A DNA stretch of 43,791 bases from Bacteroidota bacterium (GCA_018267195.1 JAFDYY010000029.1:1-43791); one strand, 5' to 3'; positions 1 through 8,875 are shown, counted from the stretch's first letter. Notes: a model not told the origin generated them from the sequence alone. Program-made: numbers and translations.

Positions 1-2
1 CA

Positions 3-194
3 AGATTTCAAGGAAAACCTATGCGAAAAGTAAAACCCAAAATTAAACCGACTACCGACCTTCCTCATGAAGAATTGCCTACCGATGTAAAGCAATTACA
101 GGAAGAACTCCGCAAAGCCAAACTGCACAACAAGTTGCTCCATGCCATTATTGGCATTCAGTATCCTAAGTACTCACCAACCATTTTTCAGTAA
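3..194 (+). pseudogene. C-terminal tail of a probable IS3-type transposase OrfA, cut by the window edge
   Basis: An open frame runs from the window edge to TAA at 192-194. It is Lys/Glu-rich and has a short leucine-type heptad stretch (LQEELRKAKLHNKLLHAII), which resembles the C-terminal leucine zipper of IS3-family OrfA proteins. In that family the zipper is normally followed by a basic tail ending in an Arg/Lys-Lys motif. Here the last dozen residues (QYPKYSPTIFQ) do not look like that tail, and no OrfB follows, so I read it as a decayed or truncated copy. The 5' part is outside the window, so length and start are unknown. The assignment rests on family resemblance only and could be wrong; another small coiled-coil protein is possible. 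Confidence 0.35.
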
Positions 195-215
195 TATGCC
201 AAAACGCAACACTCT

Positions 216-680
216 TCAGGTCAGCACATCGGGCAAATCGATCTTACCCAAAGCATAGATAATAGACGTAAGCACCAGTGCCCACATCAGCGCACTGATC
301 AGCATAAAAATCAAAATTTTTTCTTTGGGTTTCCCTAAGCTTACGGCTAATATAGTACCTCCGATCGGGGTAAGAAAAAGAGGCGTCAGTACCGCGATGC
401 CGGTGAGCCCATATTTTTTTAAAAAATTACTATACCATTTTTTCTTTTCGGGATGCTCGTCTTTATTTCTAAAAAATCGGTTCAGCAATTTATGCCGCAG
501 CCAATCGCCAAAATAAGTAAAGGCTACCACGCTCAGCATCATACCCCCTACGGTGGCCAGAAAAGTGGTAACAAAATGCAGGTGCAACTTATACCCCGCG
601 AGCGGGCCGAAAATAAATTTTATGGCACTGGATAAAAATACAGGTATCGCTTTTAAGATTTCTTCTTTCATGCTACTCAT
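216..680 (-). CDS. Small integral membrane protein, possibly of the small multidrug export/VTT-like type
   Basis: The protein has 154 residues with three or four hydrophobic segments: about 12-30, 36-58, 90-115 and 122-145. A charged cytosolic loop (RNKDEHPEKKKW) lies in the middle. The segment GLTGIAVLTPLFLTPIGGT has the re-entrant Gly/Pro-rich look of small multidrug export and DedA/VTT-like proteins, but I cannot fix the family. Start choice is between Met1 (CAT at 678-680) and Met4; both are reasonable. It is transcribed divergently from the M42 peptidase with 81 bp between them. A short perfect palindrome CAGGTAACCTG (682-692) sits just before the start. No substrate can be inferred. Confidence 0.7.
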   Translation of the reverse strand: MSSMKEEILKAIPVFLSSAIKFIFGPLAGYKLHLHFVTTFLATVGGMMLSVVAFTYFGDWLRHKLLNRFFRNKDEHPEKKKWYSNFLKKYGLTGIAVLTPLFLTPIGGTILAVSLGKPKEKILIFMLISALMWALVLTSIIYALGKIDLPDVLT

Positions 681-761
681 TCAGGTAACCTGGAGATATC
701 TGCTTTATCAAATCTAAAAAAGAAAATTATTTTCGTGTAAATTACGACAAGTACTGTGTTC

Positions 762-1703
762 ATGAAAGCCCCCTCAAAAATTAAAAGCGAATACCATCTG
801 CTCCGGCAACTATGCGGAATCCATGCCCCCTCGGGCAGCGAAAGAGCGATGAAGGATTTTCTCCTTCGTTATATTCACCGGCAAAAAAAGAAATGGGCGG
901 TAATCCCAGAAATTATAGAAGGTGACTATTTTCAAGATTGCCTGATTCTTAAATTCGGCCGTCCGCGCACGGCTATTTTTGCCCACATGGATACGGTGGG
1001 CTTTACCGTACGTTACTTTAACCAGCTCATATCCATCGGCAGCCCGGATGCCGAAGCCGGCACCAAGTTAGTGGGGCACGATGCCCAAGGCGAAATTGAA
1101 TGTGAACTGGAGTACGACAAAGAAAATCATGCGTTTTATAAATTTGGCAGGCCTATTGAACGCGGCACCACCCTTACCTACAAAATCGATTTTAGAGAAA
1201 CGAAAGAATTTATTCAATCGCCCTACTTAGATAACCGCTTGGGTATTTTTAACGCACTAAAAGTAGCCGAAACATTACAAGATGGGGTGCTTGTTTTTAG
1301 TTGCTGGGAAGAACACGGTGGTGGCTCGGCAAATTATTTGGCCAAGTACATTTATAAAAAATGGAATGTACGTCAGGCTTTAATTTCAGATATCACGTGG
1401 GTATCGGATGGCATCGAACACGGCCAGGGCGTAGCTATTTCACTGCGCGACAGAAATATTCCACGCCTCGGTTTTGTAGAGAAAATCATCCACATAGCCA
1501 AAAAAAATAAAATTTCTCATCAATTAGAAGTAGAAGGTTCGGGCTCGAGCGATGGCGGAGAATTGCAGCGCGGCCACCTGCCCTTCGACTGGTGTTTTGT
1601 GGGGGCGCCTGAACAAGGGGCGCATTCCCCACACGAAAAGGTGCACAAGAAAGATATTCATTCGATGGTGCAACTTTACCAAGCCGCAATGAAAAAACTT
1701 TAA
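762..1703 (+). CDS. M42-type metallo-aminopeptidase
   Basis: This is a cytosolic zinc exopeptidase of the M42 (glutamyl aminopeptidase/TET) type; the family trims N-terminal residues from peptides. Using the ATG at 762 (313 residues), the expected metal and catalytic pattern is visible in order: His75 in AHMDT, Asp157 in LDNR, the Glu183-Glu184 pair in CWEEHGGGSA, an Asp in SDITWVSD, and a C-terminal His in GAHSPHEKV. The SSDGGE block before that His is also typical. A GTG at 756 is in frame and would add two residues; ATG is preferred. There is no signal peptide. At about 313 residues it is slightly shorter than most M42 enzymes (about 350). The aldehyde dehydrogenase follows 48 bp later with its own -7 element, so it is probably monocistronic. 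Confidence 0.85.
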   Translation: MKAPSKIKSEYHLLRQLCGIHAPSGSERAMKDFLLRYIHRQKKKWAVIPEIIEGDYFQDCLILKFGRPRTAIFAHMDTVGFTVRYFNQLISIGSPDAEAGTKLVGHDAQGEIECELEYDKENHAFYKFGRPIERGTTLTYKIDFRETKEFIQSPYLDNRLGIFNALKVAETLQDGVLVFSCWEEHGGGSANYLAKYIYKKWNVRQALISDITWVSDGIEHGQGVAISLRDRNIPRLGFVEKIIHIAKKNKISHQLEVEGSGSSDGGELQRGHLPFDWCFVGAPEQGAHSPHEKVHKKDIHSMVQLYQAAMKKL

Positions 1704-1727
1704 AATACAACTCTGATTCTTTTCATC

Positions 1728-1735
1728 TAAGTTTG
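1728..1735 (+). promoter_or_regulatory. Bacteroidota -7 element before the aldehyde dehydrogenase
   Basis: TAAGTTTG matches the TAnnTTTG consensus of the Bacteroidota primary sigma factor and lies 16 bp before the ATG at 1752. No good TTG -33 box is seen at the usual 19-bp distance, so the call is moderate. Confidence 0.4.
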
Positions 1736-1751
1736 TCATTATATTAACACT

Positions 1752-3293
1752 ATGAAAAATTTTGGAATAGGTGAAACACTACATGCCTTGGGAATAAAAA
1801 AATCTAACCTGGGCACTTCTACCGGTAAGAAATGGATCAAAACATCCGGAGCATACATAGATTGTCATTCTCCGGCAGACGGGAAACTCATCGGCCGCAT
1901 CCAGACCACCGATGGAAAATCCTTTGAAAAAGTGGTGAAACAAGCTAGCCTGGCATTTACACAGTGGCGAATGTTGCCCGCCCCTAAACGGGGAGACATC
2001 GTCAGGCAGATTGGCGAATCCTTGCGCCAACAAAAAGAACCATTAGGAAAATTGGTTTCGTACGAAATGGGAAAATCCTATCAGGAAGGGTTAGGCGAAG
2101 TGCAGGAGATGATTGATATCTGCGATTTGGCCGTGGGGCTTTCGCGTCAGCTGAACGGGCTCACCATGCACTCCGAAAGACCGTACCATCGTATGTATGA
2201 GCAGTACCATCCATTAGGCATAGTAGGCATCATTACTGCGTTTAATTTTCCGGTGGCGGTATGGAGTTGGAATGCCATGATTGCCTGGGTATGTGGCGAT
2301 GTGTGTATTTGGAAACCCTCCGAAAAGACCCCGTTGTGCAGCATTGCCTGCCAAAATATCGCTACTGAAGTTTTCGAAAGAAATGGCGTACCCGAAGGCG
2401 TATCTTGTATCGTTAATGGAGATTATAAAGTAGGGCAATGGATGTGCGCTCATGAAGCTATTCCGTTGGTATCGGCCACCGGGTCAGTTCGCATGGGGAA
2501 GGCCGTAGGCCAAACCCTGGCCGCAAGGCTGGGTAGAGCCTTGTTGGAGTTGGGTGGAAACAACGCTATCATTATTACCGAAAATGCAAACCTGGATATG
2601 GCCATTCGCGGAGCTGTGTTTGGGGCTGTGGGTACAGCCGGCCAGCGTTGCACCTCTACCCGAAGACTTATTGTACACGATCGGGTATATGACGAAGTAA
2701 AAAACCGGTTGACTAAAGCCTATACGCAACTACGTATTGGTAACCCGCTGGATACTCTTAACCATGTAGGGCCACTAATTGATAAGCAGGCCGTAAAAGC
2801 ATATAGTACCGCACTTCAAAAAATAAAAAAAGAAGGAGGCCACTTTGCCGTAAATGGCAAAGTATTAAAAGGCAAAGGTTACGAATCGGGTTGCTACGTA
2901 AAACCCGCCATTGCCGAGGTGAAAAACGATTATGAAATTGTGCAAGCCGAAACATTTGCCCCCATCCTTTACCTGATCCGATACAAAACGTTAGATGAAG
3001 CCATCGCTTTACAAAACGGGGTAAAGCAAGGCCTTTCTTCTTCGGTAATGACTACCCGCCTGCAAGACATGGAAAAGTTTCTTTCACACGCAGGATCTGA
3101 TTGCGGTATAGCCAATGTAAACATTGGCACATCGGGAGCTGAGATCGGGGGTGCCTTTGGCGGTGAGAAAGAAACCGGAGGCGGACGCGAATCCGGCTCG
3201 GATGCATGGAAAGTGTACATGCGAAGACAAACCAACACCATCAACTTTAGCGATAACCTGCCGTTGGCTCAAGGCATTAAATTCGACCTTTAG
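1752..3293 (+). CDS. Antiquitin-type aldehyde dehydrogenase (L-aminoadipate-semialdehyde dehydrogenase, ALDH7 family)
   Basis: This NAD-dependent enzyme probably oxidises 2-aminoadipate 6-semialdehyde to 2-aminoadipate in lysine catabolism, as bacterial and animal ALDH7/antiquitin proteins do. At 513 residues it has the family's usual length. Visible active-site residues are Asn165 in AFNFP, Lys188 in WKPSEK, Glu266 in LELGGN and the nucleophile Cys300 in GQRCTS. The block ERPYHRMYEQYHPLG, just before the Rossmann motif, is distinctive for antiquitin rather than for betaine or succinate-semialdehyde dehydrogenases. The ATG at 1752 gives the normal N terminus. No lysine-pathway genes lie beside it, so the substrate comes from family resemblance. 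It could also act on other amino-aldehydes. Confidence 0.9.
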   Translation: MKNFGIGETLHALGIKKSNLGTSTGKKWIKTSGAYIDCHSPADGKLIGRIQTTDGKSFEKVVKQASLAFTQWRMLPAPKRGDIVRQIGESLRQQKEPLGKLVSYEMGKSYQEGLGEVQEMIDICDLAVGLSRQLNGLTMHSERPYHRMYEQYHPLGIVGIITAFNFPVAVWSWNAMIAWVCGDVCIWKPSEKTPLCSIACQNIATEVFERNGVPEGVSCIVNGDYKVGQWMCAHEAIPLVSATGSVRMGKAVGQTLAARLGRALLELGGNNAIIITENANLDMAIRGAVFGAVGTAGQRCTSTRRLIVHDRVYDEVKNRLTKAYTQLRIGNPLDTLNHVGPLIDKQAVKAYSTALQKIKKEGGHFAVNGKVLKGKGYESGCYVKPAIAEVKNDYEIVQAETFAPILYLIRYKTLDEAIALQNGVKQGLSSSVMTTRLQDMEKFLSHAGSDCGIANVNIGTSGAEIGGAFGGEKETGGGRESGSDAWKVYMRRQTNTINFSDNLPLAQGIKFDL

Positions 3294-3375
3294 AGAAACA
3301 ATGTATTATTATTTGTAAAAGAGTTTTTTTATAAACAGCGAAATAGCTTATTTTTAAGATTGTGAAAAAACACCT

Positions 3376-3783
3376 ATGACAACCCGAAAATATCAATCTG
3401 TAATGCTTATCGATGACAATGAAATCGATAACCTGATCAATCAAAAAATGATAGAGGCTGCTGCGGTTGCCGAAAACATCTACACGCACACAGGCGCCAA
3501 AAGCGCGATTGAATTTTTGAAGAACCTGGAAAAAATGAATCTGGCCGACAAAGTATTGCCCGATGTTATTTTTCTAGATATTGATATGCCGCTAATGGAT
3601 GGGTTCCAATTTTTAGACGAGTTTGAAACCCTTTCTCCGGTTACTCGCAATAAATGCAAAATTGTTATGCTCACCTCATCCATCAACCCTTTGGATTTTA
3701 ACCGATCGAAAAAATACCCCAATGTGCGCCTGTACCTGAACAAGCCGCTTTCGCATGAGAGTATTTTAAAAATTGACGTATAG
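3376..3783 (+). CDS. Single-domain response regulator (CheY/Rcp1-like)
   Basis: A 135-residue receiver domain with no output domain. The acidic pair Asp13-Asp14, phospho-acceptor Asp68 in FLDIDMPLMDG, switch Thr100 in MLTSS and conserved Lys123 in NKPL are all present. The long helix alpha-1 and the loop before the acceptor strand resemble the Rcp1-type regulators that Cytophagales carry in large numbers, often working with hybrid or PAS kinases. No kinase is adjacent; the only kinase in the window lies 33 kb away. It converges with the next gene, with 16 bp between the stops and no terminator hairpin visible. Its partner and output are unknown. Confidence 0.92.
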   Translation: MTTRKYQSVMLIDDNEIDNLINQKMIEAAAVAENIYTHTGAKSAIEFLKNLEKMNLADKVLPDVIFLDIDMPLMDGFQFLDEFETLSPVTRNKCKIVMLTSSINPLDFNRSKKYPNVRLYLNKPLSHESILKIDV

Positions 3784-3799
3784 CCTTAACAAGGTCAGT

Positions 3800-5260
3800 T
3801 CAGGCATCGGTTGCCCCTTCAATAGCCGCGAGCATTTCTACAAACCCATCGTCCATCTTTACCAAGGCGGTAGGGGCAAAATAGGTTACTTTTGCCTGCT
3901 TAAACTTGGGGATAATAGCGCTTATTTTTTTGGCTTTTTCACGTTTAGCTTCACTGGTGGCGGTGCGCAAAATCTTTAAAAAAAGCAGTACATTTTCACA
4001 ATCATCTTTTCCAAAAGTGCGAATCTGGCGCTGTACGCTATTGGTTAACTGGGTAAACAACTCATAGTCTCGCATCATGCAATACTGCAAAGCCAACAAA
4101 GCTTTTACTTCCATCTGCACAAACGGGTATTTTTTAAGGCTGATTTCGTTAAGTAGCTGATTGATAATTTTGGCTGCCTCATCATACTTACCCGCGTAGT
4201 AACAACTCAATGCTTTGTAGCAGATATAGATAACATGTTTGGGTACATCTTGCAGATCGGGTTCTATATCAACCAGTAAACTCTCATTTTCGGTGTAAAG
4301 GTTTTTTTCTGTGTTGTTGCGGGTATGCCGTTCAATTTTGGAAATAAGAAACTGGGCGGTAAAGGTGTAATTAGAATAATTCATCAACAGTGTAGCGGTG
4401 GCATCGTTTACTTCTTCATAGTATTTTTCTGCCTGCCTAAATACGTTGTAATGGTTGTAATACTCCAATCTCAAAAATTCGAATACCAGATTCAGATGGT
4501 AATAGAGCGGATCAAGGTTATACGACTCAAATATCTTCTGCACTTTCGTGAAAATATCTTCAATGGCTTCACCTTCATGAGCCATATCATCTGTTTCTAC
4601 AAACAGCCGATGAAACACCGTCATACAACTCTGGTAAACATACAGCCGGTGCGATTCGTATAGTTTACACACATTCTGCATCTCTTTCATTACCAAATTC
4701 AATCCCAGTTTTTCGGTGGGATCGCCTGTAAAAAAATAATTACCGTATTTCTTAATATAATCTGCCAACAGGTCTTCCGCCTTGTCCACCGCGAGCATAA
4801 AAGCTACGTGGCGGTTATATAATTGTGAGTAGGTAAAATATTCGGGAGAGTGAACGTGCATTTTTTTTAGTGATTTGTACACCACGGTCAGTTCGCTGGC
4901 CAGGTCATAATCCTGCAGTTCTTTCTCCAGTTTTCGGAGGGTTGCAATCGAGATAGTTCGTTTTTTAGTGAAGAGTACCTCATTGAGGTTAGCCACTTTG
5001 CGCAAAATATCGGTGCGGGGGCTTTCCATCTGCTGTAGCAAGTGCTCCTCAATTTTTTGGTTCAGACGTGAGCGGAGTGTGTAGTAAGCATTCGCATTTA
5101 CTTCAAGCTCTACCATGATTTTGCTGTCGGAAAGCTGCCTCTCGCGTAAAGATCGCAGCACATAGGCTGATTTCTCGGCATTGCTTTCCATGAGCGAATC
5201 ATGTATTTCCTTGTAGTCTTTCTCCGAAAGTTGTTTAATGATGTTTTTTAGCTTGGCCAT
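3800..5260 (-). CDS. Conserved-looking helical protein of unknown function
   Basis: I do not recognise the family. The 486-residue product has no signal peptide or membrane segment and is almost entirely helical. The first 75 residues are charged and may form their own domain (SEKDYKEIHDSLMES through RSRLNQKIEEHLLQ). The rest consists of repeated amphipathic helix pairs rich in Tyr, Leu and Lys, such as YKALSCYYAGKYDEAAKIINQLL, which look like degenerate TPR or other alpha-solenoid repeats. A scaffold or regulatory role in the cytoplasm is a guess. It is monocistronic, and a 457-bp gene-poor region lies upstream of its start. Confidence 0.75.
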   Translation of the reverse strand: MAKLKNIIKQLSEKDYKEIHDSLMESNAEKSAYVLRSLRERQLSDSKIMVELEVNANAYYTLRSRLNQKIEEHLLQQMESPRTDILRKVANLNEVLFTKKRTISIATLRKLEKELQDYDLASELTVVYKSLKKMHVHSPEYFTYSQLYNRHVAFMLAVDKAEDLLADYIKKYGNYFFTGDPTEKLGLNLVMKEMQNVCKLYESHRLYVYQSCMTVFHRLFVETDDMAHEGEAIEDIFTKVQKIFESYNLDPLYYHLNLVFEFLRLEYYNHYNVFRQAEKYYEEVNDATATLLMNYSNYTFTAQFLISKIERHTRNNTEKNLYTENESLLVDIEPDLQDVPKHVIYICYKALSCYYAGKYDEAAKIINQLLNEISLKKYPFVQMEVKALLALQYCMMRDYELFTQLTNSVQRQIRTFGKDDCENVLLFLKILRTATSEAKREKAKKISAIIPKFKQAKVTYFAPTALVKMDDGFVEMLAAIEGATDA

Positions 5261-5371
5261 GAATAGACTTTCTAATCTTTAAATATACTGATAAAAATAA
5301 ACCAGCCAATAGGCATTATATAATAATGATGCTTTCTAGAGCGAAGCTATTAATCCTTTTTTCAAAAAAAA

Positions 5372-5443
5372 ATGACAAATACAATTTTGGGGTGGTTAAC
5401 CGGCACTATAGCGGGTTGGTTTATTCATTTATTTCGATTATAA
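5372..5443 (+). CDS. Possible 23-residue single-pass membrane peptide
   Basis: An ATG-to-TAA frame encodes a 23-residue peptide with a continuous hydrophobic stretch (ILGWLTGTIAGWFIHLF) and a GxxxG-like spacing. Such composition is unusual for random AT-rich DNA, but the frame is short, has no clear ribosome binding site and has no known relative that I recognise. Chance remains likely. Confidence 0.15.
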   Translation: MTNTILGWLTGTIAGWFIHLFRL

Positions 5444-5601
5444 ATTCTTTAAAGTACGTTTACTGGCAGTTTTAAAAAAGGCAAGCCGATATTTTGCCAG
5501 CTGCCATTTATCAATGAGGGAGGTTCGCATCTTGATTTATGGCTTTCCTCTGTTTAATTGATTACTCAAATAAAAAATCTTTTCTTATTGTGCAGGCTTT
5601 C

Positions 5602-5609
5602 TATTTTTG
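5602..5609 (+). promoter_or_regulatory. -7 element for the dipeptidyl peptidase operon
   Basis: TATTTTTG matches TAnnTTTG. It lies 108 bp before the ATG at 5718, which would leave a leader of about 100 nt containing the palindrome at 5641-5656. A convincing -33 TTG box at 19-bp spacing is absent. Confidence 0.35.
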
Positions 5610-5640
5610 AGGGACAAAAAAATTCGATGTCATAGAAAAA

Positions 5641-5656
5641 AGGGTATAAATACCCT
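5641..5656. promoter_or_regulatory. Perfect 16-bp palindrome in the operon leader
   Basis: AGGGTATAAATACCCT is self-complementary except for its central bases and lies about 60 bp before the first gene of the operon. It could be an operator for a dimeric regulator or a short RNA hairpin. There is no T-run, so it is not a terminator. Confidence 0.3.
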
Positions 5657-5717
5657 GTCACAAATGAGTATGGCTACCCGATTATTCCGTATAACTTAAA
5701 ACAAAAACAATTAATCC

Positions 5718-7901
5718 ATGAAACGCTTTCTTATTGTAGGATTATTTTTTCTTATCAGTCTGGGGCAAGCGCAGTCGTTGCGCTGGTCAGGCGATGGCAA
5801 TTCCTATTACGAAATTGAAAATGGCGATATCGTAAAATATGAACTCCCCGGCCCAACTCGTTCAGTCTATGTTTCTGCCAAAGACCTTATTGCGACCGGG
5901 CAAACCCAGCCGATTTCGGTACGCGATTTTCATCTTTCCGAGGACGGCAGCCAATTGCTGATCTACACCAACTCACGCAGGGTCTGGCGCCTCGATACAG
6001 AAGGCGATTACTGGGTTTTTCACACTAAAACCAAAAAACTGAAACCCATTGGTAAGGGGCATCCGGCTTCGTCTTTGCGTTTTGCCAAGTTCGCTCCCGA
6101 TGGCAGCCAAGTAGCGTATGTAAGCGAATACGATCTGTACATAGAAGATATAGAAACCGGAAAACAGATCGCTGTTACCTCCAACCATTCGCGAAAATTG
6201 ATCAGCGGTACTTTTGATTGGGTTTATGAAGAAGAGTTTTCATGCCGCGATGGCTTTCAGTGGAGCCCCGATGGCAAGCATATTGCCTTTTGGCAGATTG
6301 ATGCCGCTAAAATCAAAGATTACTACATGATCAATACGACTGATTCGGCCTACTCGCACATTATCCCGGTAGAGTACCCCACCATTGGGCAAAGCCCCTC
6401 GCCTGCTAAAATCGGTGTAGCCGATGTCTCAGTCAATAAAATAACCTGGCTAAATATACCAGGCGACCCGCAGCAACACTACTTACCTCGTATGGAGTGG
6501 CTCTCCCCTTCCGAGATTTTGATCCAGCAACTGAACCGCAAGCAAAATGAAAGTAAAATTTTTTCTTGCCAGGCTCTCACGGGCGAGGCTAAACAAATTT
6601 ATGTTGAAACCGACAAAGCCTGGATTGATGTGTATGGCTTTTCCGAAAACTCCTATGCTCTAGACTTTCGCCATCCGTTTGTGTGGCTGAACAACAAAAA
6701 AGAATTTTTGTGGCTGAGCGATAAAGACGGCTGGGTACATTTATACCGTATCGCCAAAGATGGATCAAAAGAAACCCTCATTACCCGCGGCAATTTTGAC
6801 GTAATAGAGCTTCAGGGGGTGGACGAAAAAAATAATACAGTCTATTTTCTGGCCTCTCCTGCCAATGCCACTCAAAAATATTTATACAAAACCAGCCTAA
6901 CCGGCCAAGGCAAATTAGAACGGGTTTCGCCAGCCAGCCAAACCGGTACGCACAGTTATAGCATTTCGCCCAACGGAAAATATGCGTTTCACGAATTTTC
7001 AAATTACTACACCCGGCCTAAAGAAGAATGGATTACGCTGCCGGCCCACAAAGCCATCGGCACTCAACCGGGTGTAGAAGAAGCCGTAAAGGCAGCCAAT
7101 CCATCCAAATCCAACATAGAATTTTTCAAAATAAAAACGGAAGAGGGTGTCGAAATGGATGGATGGGTAGCCAAACCCACCGATTTTGATCCGCAGAAAA
7201 AATATCCAGTTCTATTTTTTGTGTACACCGAACCGGCCTCGCAAACCGTAACCGATCGCTTTGGCGCAGGCCAAAATTTTATGTTCAATGGAAATTTAGC
7301 CAAAGAGGGATATTTGTATATCTCGATAGATGGAAGAGGAACTCCGGGGCCCAAAGGCCGGGAATGGCGCAAATCTATTTACCGGAAAATCGGCCAGCTC
7401 AACATACGCGACCAGGCTCTGGCAGCCAAAGAAATTTTGAAATGGCCGTATGTAGATGCCGACCGCATTGCCGTGTGGGGCTGGAGCGGAGGGGGTTCCA
7501 CCACCTTGAATTTGTTATTTCAATATCCGGAAATCTATAAAACAGGAATTGCGATTGCAGCCGTGGCCAACCAACTTACCTACGACAACATTTACCAGGA
7601 ACGCTACATGGGGCTGCCGCAAGAAAACCTGGAAGATATTGTAAATGGATCGCCTGTTACTTATGCCAAAAACCTGAAAGGGAACCTGCTCTACATACAC
7701 GGCACCGGAGATGACAACGTGCACTACAACAATGCCGAAATGCTGCTCAACGAACTAATTAAATACAATAAACAATTTCAGTTCATGGCCTATCCCAACC
7801 GCACACATGGCATCAGCGAAGGCGAAGGAACCCGAAAACATTTGTCAACCCTGTATTCAGATTACCTACGGAAATACTGCCCTCCGGGTGCTAAAAAATA
7901 A
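5718..7901 (+). CDS. Dipeptidyl peptidase IV (S9B prolyl oligopeptidase family)
   Basis: This exported serine peptidase should release X-Pro or X-Ala dipeptides from peptide N termini in the periplasm or at the cell surface. Residues 1-19 form a signal peptide (MKRFLIVGLFFLISLGQAQ). The N-terminal beta-propeller carries the DPP IV double-Glu motif DWVYEEE at 167-173, which anchors the substrate amino group. The C-terminal alpha/beta-hydrolase domain has Ser590 in GWSGGG, Asp665 in GTGDDNVH and His697 in NRTHG. Spacing within the triad is close to that of human DPP4. The nucleophile elbow reads GWSGGG rather than the common GWSYGG. At 727 residues the length is normal. It is the first gene of a four-gene operon; the next ATG follows the stop by 6 bp. 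Confidence 0.95.
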   Translation: MKRFLIVGLFFLISLGQAQSLRWSGDGNSYYEIENGDIVKYELPGPTRSVYVSAKDLIATGQTQPISVRDFHLSEDGSQLLIYTNSRRVWRLDTEGDYWVFHTKTKKLKPIGKGHPASSLRFAKFAPDGSQVAYVSEYDLYIEDIETGKQIAVTSNHSRKLISGTFDWVYEEEFSCRDGFQWSPDGKHIAFWQIDAAKIKDYYMINTTDSAYSHIIPVEYPTIGQSPSPAKIGVADVSVNKITWLNIPGDPQQHYLPRMEWLSPSEILIQQLNRKQNESKIFSCQALTGEAKQIYVETDKAWIDVYGFSENSYALDFRHPFVWLNNKKEFLWLSDKDGWVHLYRIAKDGSKETLITRGNFDVIELQGVDEKNNTVYFLASPANATQKYLYKTSLTGQGKLERVSPASQTGTHSYSISPNGKYAFHEFSNYYTRPKEEWITLPAHKAIGTQPGVEEAVKAANPSKSNIEFFKIKTEEGVEMDGWVAKPTDFDPQKKYPVLFFVYTEPASQTVTDRFGAGQNFMFNGNLAKEGYLYISIDGRGTPGPKGREWRKSIYRKIGQLNIRDQALAAKEILKWPYVDADRIAVWGWSGGGSTTLNLLFQYPEIYKTGIAIAAVANQLTYDNIYQERYMGLPQENLEDIVNGSPVTYAKNLKGNLLYIHGTGDDNVHYNNAEMLLNELIKYNKQFQFMAYPNRTHGISEGEGTRKHLSTLYSDYLRKYCPPGAKK

Positions 7902-7907
7902 ATACCA

Positions 7908-8873
7908 ATGAAAACTTCGCGCAGAAAATTTATTTTATCATCCTCTCTTCTTGCCTCAATTGGAAGCCTGTCTAAAATTTTTGCCCAAGAGAAGACGAAT
8001 ACCCCACCCATCGTTATATCCACCTGGAATTTCGGGGCGGCAGCCAATGTAGAAGCCTGGAAAATTTTGAGCAAAAGAGGCCGCTCGCTCGATGCCGTAG
8101 AGGCTGGTGTGCAAGTACCCGAAGGCGACCCTAAAGAAACTTCGGTTGGCCTTGGCGGCTTACCCGATCGCGATGGGCGGGTAACGCTCGATGCCTGCAT
8201 CATGGATGAGTTTTCAAACTGCGGGGCCGTAGCTTGTTTAGAGCACATTGTGCATCCTATTTCCGTAGCCCGGAAGGTGATGGAAAAAACACCTCATGTT
8301 CTGTTGGTAGGCGATGGCGCCTTGCAGTTTGCTTTGGCCAACGGTTTTAAAAAAGAAAACCTGCTCACACCGGAATCGGAAAAGGTTTGGAAAGAGTGGC
8401 TGAAAAAAGCCGAATACAAACCCATTGTAAATATTGAAAACCACGACACCATTGGCATGATTGCGTTAGATGCAAGCCAGAATTTATCAGGTGCCTGCAC
8501 CACCAGCGGCATGGCCTTTAAAATGCACGGACGTGTGGGCGATTCGCCCATTATCGGAGCCGGGCTTTTTGTTGACAACGAAATTGGGGCGGCTACATCC
8601 ACGGGGGTAGGCGAAGAGGTAATCCGTATCTGCGGCTCGCATCTGGTGGTAGAACTCATGCGGCAAGGGCGCTCTCCGCAACAGGCGTGCGAGCAGGCCG
8701 TTCAACGGATTGTAAAAAATCAACCTGGTAAATCGAAGGAAATGCAAGTTGGGTTTTTAGCGTTAAATAAAAACGGTGAACGCGGAGCGTATGCCCTGCA
8801 AAAAGGATTTACGTATGCTGTTTATTCTCCGGAAATTCCCAATACAATTTTTGAATCAAAAAGTTATTATTAA
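7908..8873 (+). CDS. Glycosylasparaginase (N4-(beta-N-acetylglucosaminyl)-L-asparaginase)
   Basis: This is an N-terminal-nucleophile hydrolase that cleaves the GlcNAc-Asn bond left after degradation of N-glycoproteins. It has 321 residues. The N terminus has a twin-arginine-like signal (SRRKFILSSSLL), so export in folded form is likely. The precursor should self-cleave between Asp180 and Thr181 in the motif NHDTIGMIALD, freeing Thr181 as nucleophile. The downstream blocks TSGMAFKMHGRVGDSPIIGAG and the GCGE-like ATSTGVGEE match the well-studied flavobacterial enzyme. Plant-type asparaginase is a less likely alternative because HDTIG is the glycosylasparaginase form. It is the second gene of the operon, 2 bp before cutC. 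Confidence 0.93.
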   Translation: MKTSRRKFILSSSLLASIGSLSKIFAQEKTNTPPIVISTWNFGAAANVEAWKILSKRGRSLDAVEAGVQVPEGDPKETSVGLGGLPDRDGRVTLDACIMDEFSNCGAVACLEHIVHPISVARKVMEKTPHVLLVGDGALQFALANGFKKENLLTPESEKVWKEWLKKAEYKPIVNIENHDTIGMIALDASQNLSGACTTSGMAFKMHGRVGDSPIIGAGLFVDNEIGAATSTGVGEEVIRICGSHLVVELMRQGRSPQQACEQAVQRIVKNQPGKSKEMQVGFLALNKNGERGAYALQKGFTYAVYSPEIPNTIFESKSYY

Positions 8874-8875
8874 TC

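Larger units (their letters stand above)
5261..5717. other. 457-bp intergenic region, mostly featureless
   Basis: This spacer separates two divergent genes. It is AT-rich and carries no RNA gene that I can recognise. It holds a possible 23-codon hydrophobic ORF (5372-5443), a -7-like element (5602-5609) and a perfect 16-bp palindrome (5641-5656) within the leader of the dipeptidyl peptidase operon. Confidence 0.6.
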
